Below are positions 1 through 9,333 of a stretch of DNA of 64,000 nt, one piece after another. This stretch comes from Cellulomonas aerilata (GTDB taxonomy: Bacteria; Actinomycetota; Actinomycetes; Actinomycetales; Cellulomonadaceae), in NCBI RefSeq assembly GCF_007991755.1, contig NZ_BJYY01000013.1, positions 124,001 through 188,000 of the forward strand. Reading direction: 5' to 3'. The stretch's first letter is position 1. Each line of letters opens with the position of its first letter. A model generated the notes under the pieces. The model saw nothing but the letters and a program-made list of their open reading frames with translations. It made no database searches and had not been told where the DNA came from. Made by a program: the position numbers and the translations under genes.

Positions 1-1162
1 CGGCGCTGGCGGCCCGCGCCCGGGCGGCCGCACCCGCCCCGGGCAGGGACGTGCGCGCGAGGTCCGGTCGATCGGTGCCGCGGTCCAGGTGCAGGCGCTT
101 GAGCGGGTCCGGACGGAACCGTCCCAGCCACCGGGTCGGCGGCCAGCCCGTCTCGGCCCGCGAGCGGCGCACCGCGGCGGACCGGACGGCGGCCACGACC
201 GTCCGGACCTCGGCCGCCTCCTCCAGGGCGGTGACCAGGTCCTCGCGGGCCGCGCCGCGCACGCGCGCGGGCACGGGCTCCCCGCAGGCGTCGGCGAGGC
301 GCGCGGCGGCGTCGCGCACGTCGGCCGTCAGGCGCGCGGTGGCCGCGACCCGGCGCCGGGCGGCGTCGGCGAGCAGCTCGCGCAAGCCGTCGAGCCCGTA
401 CCCGGTCGCGGCCGACACCCCGAGCACCCGGACACCGGGCAGCCCGTCCTCGGCGGCCAGGCGCCGCAGGTCCGCCAGGCACGCCTCCCGCTCGCTGTCG
501 GTCAGCCGGTCGACCTGGTTGAGCACCAGGACGACGACGTCGCCGTGCCCGGCGAGCGGCCGCAGGTACCGGTCGTGCAGCGCGGCGTCGGCGTACTTCT
601 GCGGGTCCATGACCCACACGAGCAGGTCGACGCGCTCCACGAGGCGCTCGGCCCGCACCCGGTGCTCCACGACGACGGAGTCGTGGTCGGGCAGGTCGAG
701 CAGGACGAGCCCGGTCGGGACGGTGGCGCCCGCGCCGGTGCTCACCGCGCTGCCCAGGTACCGGCGCGACGCGACCTCGAGCCAGTCGAGCAGCTCGCCG
801 ACCTCGTCCGTGCCGCCCTGGTCGCCGGCCCGGTCGGCGCCTCGCACGGCACCCGGCTCGGCGGGGTCGTCACGGGGACCCCAGACCGCGGCGGACGCGA
901 AGCCCGTCGTCGGCCGGGTCACGCCGGCCGTCGCGATCTGCTCCCCCGCCAGCGCGTTGAGCAGCGACGACTTGCCGGACCCGGTGGACCCGGCCAGCGC
1001 GACGACCGTGTGCTCGGGGGACAGCGCCGAGCGCTCGCGCGCGCGGGCGACGACCGCCTCGGCGTGCTCGACGGCGGCCGGCGGCAGCCGACCCGCGCCC
1101 ACCTGCGTGACCTCGGCGAGCGCGGTGACCCGCGTCGGGAGGTCCGGACCTCGTCGGCTCAT
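1..1162 (-). CDS. YfjP-like GTPase, pair 2 (3' end cut by window edge)
   Basis: Predicted P-loop GTPase of the YfjP/Era-like group found beside dynamin-like proteins in actinobacteria; probably works at the membrane with the protein encoded just upstream. The ATG at 1162 overlaps the TGA of the upstream GTPase gene (ATGA at 1159-1162), so translation is probably coupled. Visible motifs are the G1 loop GSTGSGKSS, a switch I RPTT, the G3 motif DLPDHDSV and the G4 motif NQVD. The reading frame stays open to base 1, so about 387 codons are visible and the C-terminal, expected membrane-anchored part is missing. It is a clear paralogue of the gene at 5776-7539. Family assignment is firm; the cellular role is inferred. 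Confidence 0.85.
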   Translation of the reverse strand, partial: MSRRGPDLPTRVTALAEVTQVGAGRLPPAAVEHAEAVVARARERSALSPEHTVVALAGSTGSGKSSLLNALAGEQIATAGVTRPTTGFASAAVWGPRDDPAEPGAVRGADRAGDQGGTDEVGELLDWLEVASRRYLGSAVSTGAGATVPTGLVLLDLPDHDSVVVEHRVRAERLVERVDLLVWVMDPQKYADAALHDRYLRPLAGHGDVVVLVLNQVDRLTDSEREACLADLRRLAAEDGLPGVRVLGVSAATGYGLDGLRELLADAARRRVAATARLTADVRDAAARLADACGEPVPARVRGAAREDLVTALEEAAEVRTVVAAVRSAAVRRSRAETGWPPTRWLGRFRPDPLKRLHLDRGTDRPDLARTSLPGAGAAARARAASA

Positions 1163-3168
1163 GCGCCGGGGCCCCCGGTCAGTCGCTGCCACCAGCCGCG
1201 CAGGCCGCTCGTCGACCCCTCGGTCCCGGCCTCGCGCTCCCGGTCGCCGCGGTCGGCAGCGGTCGCACCGGCCCGGTCGGCGTCCGTGCCGGGCCACGCG
1301 GCAGGTGCGGTCAGCCCGGCGCCGCGCAGCCGCCCGGCGGAACGCACCGGGGCGCGGTGCACGGCGGCGTCGTCCAGCACGGACGTCCCGCCGAGCGTGC
1401 CGTCGGCCTCGGGGTCACCGGACGACGACCCGCCCGCCACCCGCTGCGCCGCAGCCGCGGCGGCGCGGACGCGGGCGACGGACTCGCGCAGCGGGTCACC
1501 GGTCTGCTGCCCGGCACCGAGGGCGTCGAGCTGGACGGTGAACCGCAGCTCCTGCGCGGCGAGGATGCCGCGCACCCGCTGGTCCAGCCGCTCGTGCGCG
1601 ATCCGGGTGAGCTCGCGGACGGCGTCGTCGCCGAAGACCGCCTCGAGCAGCCGCTGGGCCAGCACGGCCGACCCACCGGCGATCCCGACCTCCAGGCCGG
1701 TCAGCCCGCCGGTGGAGGCGAACACGACGATCATCAGCGCGGCGCCGAGCCCGTTGACGCCGAAGGACAGCGCCCGGGCGGTCGACCGCTTGCTCGCGCC
1801 CTCCTCGGTGACCAGCGCGAGCACGTCGGACTGCCACCCGCGGATCTGCTCGGCGATGCGCGCGCGCAGGTCGCTGCCGCCCCGGGACAGCTGCAGCCCG
1901 TCGAGCAGCGCCGCCCCGGCGGGGTCGGCGCGCCAGGCGGTGTACGACCGCTCGGCCGCGTCCTCGGCGGCGTCCTGGATGACGGCCTCGAGGCCGTGCC
2001 CGATGGCGTGCGCGAGCTCCGGCTCGGCGGCCGTGCGTCCGCGCACGAACGCCGACGCCTTGTCGCGCAGCCAGCCGACCCGCTGCTCGACGGTCCGCAG
2101 GAACTCGCCGGTCCCGACGACGTCCTGCCAGCGCGCCAGCACCTCGCCGCGCAGCATCGTGCCGTCGGACGTCGCCTGCCGCACGGCGGCGGCGGCGCCC
2201 TCGTGCGCCGAGCGGACGACGCCGCGCAGGTGCAGGTCGGCGGTCCGCTGCTCGTCCGCGGCCGAGGCCAGGGCACCGGCGCGGTCGACGAGGTCGGTGG
2301 TGGCGCCGTCGCGGGTCCGGGCGATCGCCGCCTGCCGGGCCTCGTCGTCACCGCCCAGCGCGGTCAGCCAGTCGGCCACCGGCGTGACGGCGTGCGCGGG
2401 GAGCATCCCGTCCTCGAGCGGGGACTCCGGCACCACCAGGACCGGGGAGTCGCCGAGCCCGTGCTCCTCCAGCATGTTCTCCAGGTGCGCGGTCACCGCC
2501 TGCCGCGCGCCGGGGTCCACCCGGTCCAGCACCAGCGCGACCTGGGCGTGCCGGCGGGCGGCGTCCTCCAGCAGGTCCCACGGGACGGCGTCGGCGTAGC
2601 GGGCCGCGGTGGTGACGAACAGCCAGACGTCGGCGGCGCCGAGCAGCTGGGCGGCGATCCGCCGGTTCTCGGCGACGACCGAGTCGATGTCCGGGGCGTC
2701 CAGCAGCGCCAGACCCGGCGGCAGGGCGTCGGCCTCCGCCAGGCGCAGCGCGCGCGCCGACCCGCCGTCGGACTCGCCGGTGAGGCGCGCCATGCCGGGC
2801 AGGATCCGGTCGCCGCGGAACCACTGCGCGTCCAGCGGGTGGTGGACCAGGACGGGCGAGCGCGTCGTGGGACGCAGCACGCCGCTGCGGGTGACCGGCG
2901 TCCCGAGCAGCGAGTTGACCAGCGTGGACTTGCCCGCCCCGGTCGACCCGCCGACGACGACCAGCAGCGGGGCGGCCGCCGCTCGCATGCGCGGCAGCAG
3001 GTAGTCGTCGAGCTGGTCGAGCACCTGCGTGCGGGCGTCACGCTGCACGTCGGCGCCGGGCACGTCGAGCGGCAGCCGCACCTCCGCGACCGCCCCCCGC
3101 AGCCCGACGAGCGCCGCGAGCAGGTCAGCCGAGGCGCGCTCGGACGCGTCGTGGTCGGGGGTGGTCAC
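1159..3168 (-). CDS. Dynamin-like GTPase, pair 2
   Basis: Large GTPase of the dynamin-like family, 669 aa from a GTG start. The G1 motif GSTGAGKST is at residues 74-82, switch I RPTTRSP near 99-105, G3 DAPDID near 157-162 and a G4-like DRVD near 214-217. A long helical region follows, and a hydrophobic segment near residues 465-510 could insert in the membrane. It starts 6 nt after the ettA stop and its own stop overlaps the next GTPase start, so ettA and this GTPase pair are probably one transcription unit. It is strikingly similar to the protein of 7536-9206 (shared LLDQL...LLPR and GVLRPTTR.PVLVHHP blocks). Membrane remodelling or septation is a family-based inference. Confidence 0.85.
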   Translation of the reverse strand: MTTPDHDASERASADLLAALVGLRGAVAEVRLPLDVPGADVQRDARTQVLDQLDDYLLPRMRAAAAPLLVVVGGSTGAGKSTLVNSLLGTPVTRSGVLRPTTRSPVLVHHPLDAQWFRGDRILPGMARLTGESDGGSARALRLAEADALPPGLALLDAPDIDSVVAENRRIAAQLLGAADVWLFVTTAARYADAVPWDLLEDAARRHAQVALVLDRVDPGARQAVTAHLENMLEEHGLGDSPVLVVPESPLEDGMLPAHAVTPVADWLTALGGDDEARQAAIARTRDGATTDLVDRAGALASAADEQRTADLHLRGVVRSAHEGAAAAVRQATSDGTMLRGEVLARWQDVVGTGEFLRTVEQRVGWLRDKASAFVRGRTAAEPELAHAIGHGLEAVIQDAAEDAAERSYTAWRADPAGAALLDGLQLSRGGSDLRARIAEQIRGWQSDVLALVTEEGASKRSTARALSFGVNGLGAALMIVVFASTGGLTGLEVGIAGGSAVLAQRLLEAVFGDDAVRELTRIAHERLDQRVRGILAAQELRFTVQLDALGAGQQTGDPLRESVARVRAAAAAAQRVAGGSSSGDPEADGTLGGTSVLDDAAVHRAPVRSAGRLRGAGLTAPAAWPGTDADRAGATAADRGDREREAGTEGSTSGLRGWWQRLTGGPGA

Positions 3169-3174
3169 CGCCGG

Positions 3175-4857
<1,683 letters not shown>

Positions 4858-4990
4858 GGCTCTCGTGTCCGCCTCACGTCGAAGTTGGGGGTCCGGGCCC
4901 GCACGGGCCGCCTCTGCCCCCAGCCTACGGGGGCGGGCGGGAGCGTGCCGGGAGGGTGACCCCGGACCGCGCCGCGTCCGGACGACCGGG

Positions 4991-5055
4991 CGGCGCCGCG
5001 TCGGTACACCGGCGGCGCCGCGTCGGTACACCGGGCGGCGCCGCCGCCGTACCCC
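4991..5055. repeat. Short direct repeats between ettA and ssb
   Basis: Two near-perfect copies of a 22-bp unit beginning CGGCGCCGCGTCGGTACACC start at 4991 and 5013. A third, degenerate copy starts at 5036. They lie between the ettA start and the terminator-like hairpin after ssb. No function can be assigned. Confidence 0.6.
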
Positions 5056-5058
5056 CGG

Positions 5059-5100
5059 GCCGGTGCCCGCCGCACGCGGGGGCCGCGGGCGGGCACCGGC
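5059..5100 (-). terminator. Hairpin terminator downstream of ssb
   Basis: A 13-bp perfect stem (GCCGGTGCCCGCC with GGCGGGCACCGGC) encloses a 16-nt loop, and ends 18 nt past the ssb stop on the minus strand. There is no T-tract, as is usual for actinobacterial terminators. It would separate ssb from ettA transcription. Confidence 0.55.
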
Positions 5101-5118
5101 GGCTCGCCGGCGGGGCGG

Positions 5119-5688
5119 TCAGACCCGGTCGAGCTCCCGGTCGCCGTCGTCCGCCTCGACGGCGGGCCCGGACGTCGCCGGGTCGCCGGCGCCTCCCGCC
5201 CCGTCCTCCCCTGCCGGCGGGCGGTCGCCCCCGCCGAGCAGGTCCGACGCCCACGGGTCGTCGGCGTCCCTCCCGCCGCCCCCGTCCTCGCCGGAGCCCA
5301 CGTCCGGCGTCCCCGGCGCGACGTGGACGGTGCGGGCGAACGTCGCCCGCCCGTAGGTGAGGTCCGGTCCGATCGCGAGCGCCTCGAGCACCAGCGAGGT
5401 GCGGGGACCCTCCGGGCTCTCCCACTGCTCCGTCGACAGGCGCCCGTGCACCAGCACCGGGTCGCCCTTGCGCAGGGACGACGCGACGTTGAGCGCCGAC
5501 TGGCGCCACACCTTGACCGTGAACCACTCGGTCCGCCCGTCCGCCCACGCGTCCTGCGCGCGGTCGAAGTACCGCCGGGTGTTCGCCATGCGGAAGCTCG
5601 TGAAGGGCGTCGCCGTCGCGCCCGTGTAGTGCCTGGGCTCGGTGCCCACCCAGCCCACCAGCGTCACCGTCAGGTCGTTCGTGCTCAT
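5119..5688 (-). CDS. ssb: Single-stranded DNA-binding protein paralogue
   Basis: SSB-family OB-fold protein of 189 aa that should coat single-stranded DNA. The ATG at 5688 is preceded by a strong Shine-Dalgarno sequence (GAGGAGGAGCC-ATG). The OB-fold occupies roughly residues 1-110, with the family pattern LVGWVGTEPRHY, FRMANTRR and EWFTVKVWRQSA. The tail is acidic and Gly/Asp-rich but ends DDGDRELDRV, not in the DDDIPF-type tip that recruits partner proteins in the housekeeping SSB. No rpsF or rplI is nearby, so this is probably a second, SsbB-like copy rather than the main replication SSB. Confidence 0.85.
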   Translation of the reverse strand: MSTNDLTVTLVGWVGTEPRHYTGATATPFTSFRMANTRRYFDRAQDAWADGRTEWFTVKVWRQSALNVASSLRKGDPVLVHGRLSTEQWESPEGPRTSLVLEALAIGPDLTYGRATFARTVHVAPGTPDVGSGEDGGGGRDADDPWASDLLGGGDRPPAGEDGAGGAGDPATSGPAVEADDGDRELDRV

Positions 5689-5775
5689 GGCTCCTCCTCG
5701 CCCGGGCGGCCGGCGCACGCCGGCCCTCGGGTCGAGGTTCGCGCCGGGCGGCCACGCCGCGGGGAGCGCCGACCG

Positions 5776-7539
5776 TCAGGCGGTGGACGGTCTCTCGCCA
5801 TCCGCGCCCGGGGTCGGCCGGGCGGCCGAGGTGGGCGAGCCGGCCGAGGCGGGCCGGACCGGCGAGGCGGGCGCTGCAGGCGAGCCGGGCGCTGCAGCCG
5901 CGGCGGCGGCGAGCGTGCGCACCTCCCGGTGCTCGCCCAGCACGGCGAGCGTCGGCGCCACCAGGCGCGCGGCGACGACGTCGTCCAGCGCGGACCGACC
6001 CTCGCCGAGCACGGCCGCCGCGCGGCGGCGGCCCGCCCGGCGCCGCAGCGCCGCCGCGACCAGCGCCAGCAGCACGGCGACCAGGGCGAGCACCCCCGCG
6101 AGCAGCGGGGTGGCCCACCGTCCTGCGGCGCGGTCCAGGCCGCCGGCGTCGGTGACGGACGCGCCGACCACGAGCGCCGCGACGACCAGCGCCGCGAGAC
6201 CGGCGACGACCGCGGCGACGCCCGCCACCAGCGCCGACCGCGAGCGGCGCGCCGCGACGGCGACCGCGTGCAGCGCCCGGTCGACGTCCTGCCGGAGCGT
6301 CTCGGCGGGCGCGACGCGGTCGGCCACCGCCCGCTGCCACGGCGCCGGGAGCCCCGCGGTCACGTCCGTGAGCCAGCGGTGGCGCGCGAGGTCGACGGTG
6401 TCCGGCTGCACCGCGCCGAACGACGGCACCGGCCCTCGACCGCCGCGCACCGACGCCTCGACCCCGGACGCGATCGCCGGCAGACCGGCCGCCTCGGCGA
6501 GCGCGTCCACCACCCGCTCGGTGGGCAGGTCCGCGGCCTCCGGCTCGGCCGGCGCGACCTGAGCCGTGAGCAGGCGGGCTGCGGCCTCGACCTCCGCACC
6601 GGCGCGGACGGCGGCGGTGCTCGGCCCGGCCACGACGGCGGCGAGCGCGGCCCGGACGTCGCCCACCCCGAAGCCGGTCCGCACGGACGTCGGCCGCACG
6701 CGCACGCCGACCAGGCCGTCCTCGGCGAGCAGGCGCTCCACGTCGTGGACCAGGCGCTCGCGGACCCCGTCCGGGACGGTGTCGACCTGGTTGAGCACGA
6801 CCGTCATCGCGGCCTCGTGGCCGACGAGGTCGCGCAGGTACCCCGAGTGCAGCGCGTCGTCGGCGTACTTCTGCGGGTCGACGACCCACACGAGCAGGTC
6901 GACCATCGGCAGCAGCCGGTCGACGACGTCGCGGTGCGCGGACTCCACCGAGTCGTAGTCGGGCAGGTCGAGCAGGACCAGACCGCGCAGGTCGGCCTGC
7001 GCCTCACCGTCCAGGGCGGTCTCCCGCTCGATCCGGTGGTCCGGCGCGACACCGAGCCAGTCCAGCAGCGCCGTGCCCGTCCCGCCCCACACGCATGCGG
7101 TGACCTCGGACGTCGTCGGCCGCTTCACCCCGACGTCGGAGAACGGCAGGCCGGACACGGCGTTGAACAGGCTGGACTTGCCCGACCCGGTCCCGCCGAC
7201 GAGCGCGACGATCGTGTGGTCGATGCCCAGGGCGAGCCGCTCCCGGACGCCGGCCGCGGCAGCGGCCACCTGACGCCGGACCCGGGGGTCCAGACGGTCG
7301 CCACCGACCTCCAGCGCCCGCTCGAGGGTCTCGACGCGTCCGCTCACGTCCGCGGTGCGTGACCGGTGCGCTCCGCGTCCGGGGACGCCCGGCGTCGCGG
7401 TCACGCCGGCCGCCGCCGGCGCGGACGTCGGTGGCACCGCAGCCTCGCCGCCGCTCCCCGCGGTCGGGAGCCCCCGCGGACCGGGGGGTCCGGCCGGGGC
7501 GGTGCCGCCCGCGTGCCGGCCGGGTGGTGCGTCGGTCAT
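5776..7539 (-). CDS. YfjP-like GTPase with two membrane helices, pair 1
   Basis: P-loop GTPase, 587 aa. The ATG at 7539 overlaps the stop of the upstream dynamin-like gene (ATGA), the same arrangement as in the second pair. After a disordered Pro/Gly/Ala-rich stretch of about 65 residues comes the GTPase domain, with G1 GGTGSGKSS, switch I RPTTSEV, G3 DLPDYDSV and G4 NQVD. Two long hydrophobic segments near residues 440-475 and 490-515 are predicted membrane helices, followed by a basic turn. Expected location is the inner face of the membrane, next to its dynamin-like partner. Function by family only: membrane dynamics or division. Confidence 0.85.
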   Translation of the reverse strand: MTDAPPGRHAGGTAPAGPPGPRGLPTAGSGGEAAVPPTSAPAAAGVTATPGVPGRGAHRSRTADVSGRVETLERALEVGGDRLDPRVRRQVAAAAAGVRERLALGIDHTIVALVGGTGSGKSSLFNAVSGLPFSDVGVKRPTTSEVTACVWGGTGTALLDWLGVAPDHRIERETALDGEAQADLRGLVLLDLPDYDSVESAHRDVVDRLLPMVDLLVWVVDPQKYADDALHSGYLRDLVGHEAAMTVVLNQVDTVPDGVRERLVHDVERLLAEDGLVGVRVRPTSVRTGFGVGDVRAALAAVVAGPSTAAVRAGAEVEAAARLLTAQVAPAEPEAADLPTERVVDALAEAAGLPAIASGVEASVRGGRGPVPSFGAVQPDTVDLARHRWLTDVTAGLPAPWQRAVADRVAPAETLRQDVDRALHAVAVAARRSRSALVAGVAAVVAGLAALVVAALVVGASVTDAGGLDRAAGRWATPLLAGVLALVAVLLALVAAALRRRAGRRRAAAVLGEGRSALDDVVAARLVAPTLAVLGEHREVRTLAAAAAAAPGSPAAPASPVRPASAGSPTSAARPTPGADGERPSTA

Positions 7540-9206
7540 GTCAGCCCCTTGAGGACGGCCAGCCGCAGCCGCAGCCGCGAGGCGGCGTCGGGTGCGAGGT
7601 CGGGCACGGTGAGGTGGCGCTCGAGGGACGCCGCCTCCTGGCTCACCTGCTCGCGGGCCCGCTGCACGAGCCCGTCGCGCAGCGCCTCGCGGACGGGGAC
7701 GCCGGCGTCGCCGAGCGCGGCGTGCATGAGCTGCCCGGCGGGCGCGAGCCCCGCCGCCGCGGCGAGCAGGACGGCGGCCAGCCCGCGCGCGCCGAGCGCG
7801 GAGGCCGCCCCCTGCGCGCGCCGCGCTGTGTCCGGGTCGCCGGACGCCACCAGGGCCGCGACGGCGTCGTCGGCGGAGCGGACCCACTGGTGCGCGGAGC
7901 GCCGGGCCTCCCGGGTGCGCGCCTCGGCGTGGTCGTGCGTGGCCCAGCCGGCCACCAGGCCGGCCGACCCCGGGGGCGCGTCCGGACCGGTGAGCCGTGC
8001 CCGGAGCTCGGTCTCGGCCGTGGTGGCGGCAGCGTCCAGCGCGGCCGCGGCGGACCGCTCGAGGTGCTCCAGGAGCGGCTCCAGCGCCGCCTCTCGGGTG
8101 CGTGCGGTCCGGCGGGACCCGCGCAGCCGTCCGGAGCGCCCGACGGCACGTGCCAGCGGGCCCGCGCCGGTGGCCAGCTCCGCCCAGGAGGCCCGGACGG
8201 CGCCGTCGGCGACCGCACCGGCGAGCACCGCGCCCCCCGCGGCGGCCGTCGGGGAGGCGACCGCGGCGGCGATCCGGACGCGCAGCGCCCCGGCCGCGTC
8301 GACCTGCTCCTGGACCGACTCCGCGAGCCCGTCCACCCAGCCGCGCAGCGAGCCGAGCGAGCCCCGCAGCGTGCGGGCGATCACCGACCGGGCGCGGTCC
8401 GGGCCGGCGACGGTGGTCAGCCAGCGGTTGATGGGGGCGACGGCGGACGGCTCCAGCAAGCCCTCGTGCGGCCCGACGTCCGGCAGGACGAACAGCGGGA
8501 CGCCCTGCATGCCGCGCTCCCGCAGCCGGGTCAGCAGGTCACCGCGGACGGTCGCCAGCGACTCGGTCGGGACCCGGTTCAGCACCATGGCGACGGACGC
8601 GCGGCGCTCCATCGCCCCGTCCAGCACCCGCCAGGGCAGCGCGTCGCCGTAGCGCGCGGCGGTGGTGACGAACAGCCACAGGTCCGCGGCCTCGAGCAGG
8701 CGCCGGGCGGTCTCCCGGTTGGACCGCAGCACCGAGTCGAGGTCGGGGGCGTCGAGCAGCGCGATGCCGCGCGGGACGCCGTCGTGCGGGACGACGTCGA
8801 CGGCGCCCATCAGGGGGTGCCCGGCGAGGAGCTCGCCGTCGTCGGGGTGGTGCACGAGGACGGGGCGGCGGGTGGTCGGCCGCAGCACGCCCGCCGGCGA
8901 CACCTCGGTGCCGAGCAGGGAGTTCGCCAGGGTCGACTTGCCCGCGCCGGTGGAGCCGGCCAGCACGACGACGGCCGGCGCGGACAGCTGCTCCAGGCGC
9001 GGGAGCAGGTGGTCCGAGAGCTGGTCCAGCAGCCGCGCGCGGGACGCGCGGGCCTCCTCCACGCCGGGCAGCTCGAGCGGGAAGGTCGTGCGCTCGACGT
9101 CCCGTCGCAGGTCACGGACCGCGTCCAGGAGCGAGGGGGTGACCGTGGGCGGTTCGGTGCTCGCGTCCGTCGCGTGGAGATCCGGCTGGGCGCTCACAGC
9201 GGTCAT
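7536..9206 (-). CDS. Dynamin-like GTPase, pair 1
   Basis: Dynamin-like GTPase, 556 aa from the ATG at 9206. The longer open frame adds 43 low-complexity Arg/Cys-rich residues and was not used. The G1 motif GSTGAGKS is at residues 84-91, followed by GVLRPTTRRPVLVHHP (switch I), G3 DAPDLDSV and a G4-like NRVP. The remaining half is helical and Ala-rich with weak hydrophobic stretches. It is the first gene of a minus-strand run and is translationally coupled to its YfjP-like partner. It is paralogous to the protein of 1159-3168. Confidence 0.85.
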   Translation of the reverse strand: MTAVSAQPDLHATDASTEPPTVTPSLLDAVRDLRRDVERTTFPLELPGVEEARASRARLLDQLSDHLLPRLEQLSAPAVVVLAGSTGAGKSTLANSLLGTEVSPAGVLRPTTRRPVLVHHPDDGELLAGHPLMGAVDVVPHDGVPRGIALLDAPDLDSVLRSNRETARRLLEAADLWLFVTTAARYGDALPWRVLDGAMERRASVAMVLNRVPTESLATVRGDLLTRLRERGMQGVPLFVLPDVGPHEGLLEPSAVAPINRWLTTVAGPDRARSVIARTLRGSLGSLRGWVDGLAESVQEQVDAAGALRVRIAAAVASPTAAAGGAVLAGAVADGAVRASWAELATGAGPLARAVGRSGRLRGSRRTARTREAALEPLLEHLERSAAAALDAAATTAETELRARLTGPDAPPGSAGLVAGWATHDHAEARTREARRSAHQWVRSADDAVAALVASGDPDTARRAQGAASALGARGLAAVLLAAAAGLAPAGQLMHAALGDAGVPVREALRDGLVQRAREQVSQEAASLERHLTVPDLAPDAASRLRLRLAVLKGLT

Positions 9207-9275
9207 CCTCCCGTAGCGCCCGGGTGCGACCAAACGCGCGCGCCGCACGCGAACAGCCCGATCGCGCCGGCGGCG

Positions 9276-9311
9276 GCGCCCGAGGCAGCACCCGAAGCGG
9301 CACCCGAGGCG
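9276..9311. repeat. Three 12-bp tandem units in the divergent spacer
   Basis: Units of the form GCACCCGAAGCG are repeated three times with one or two changes, in the 127-nt spacer between the divergent GTPase operon and the GGT gene. This is low-complexity sequence with no assignable role. Confidence 0.4.
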
Positions 9312-9333
9312 GCACCGCGGGGCGCGTGCGAGC

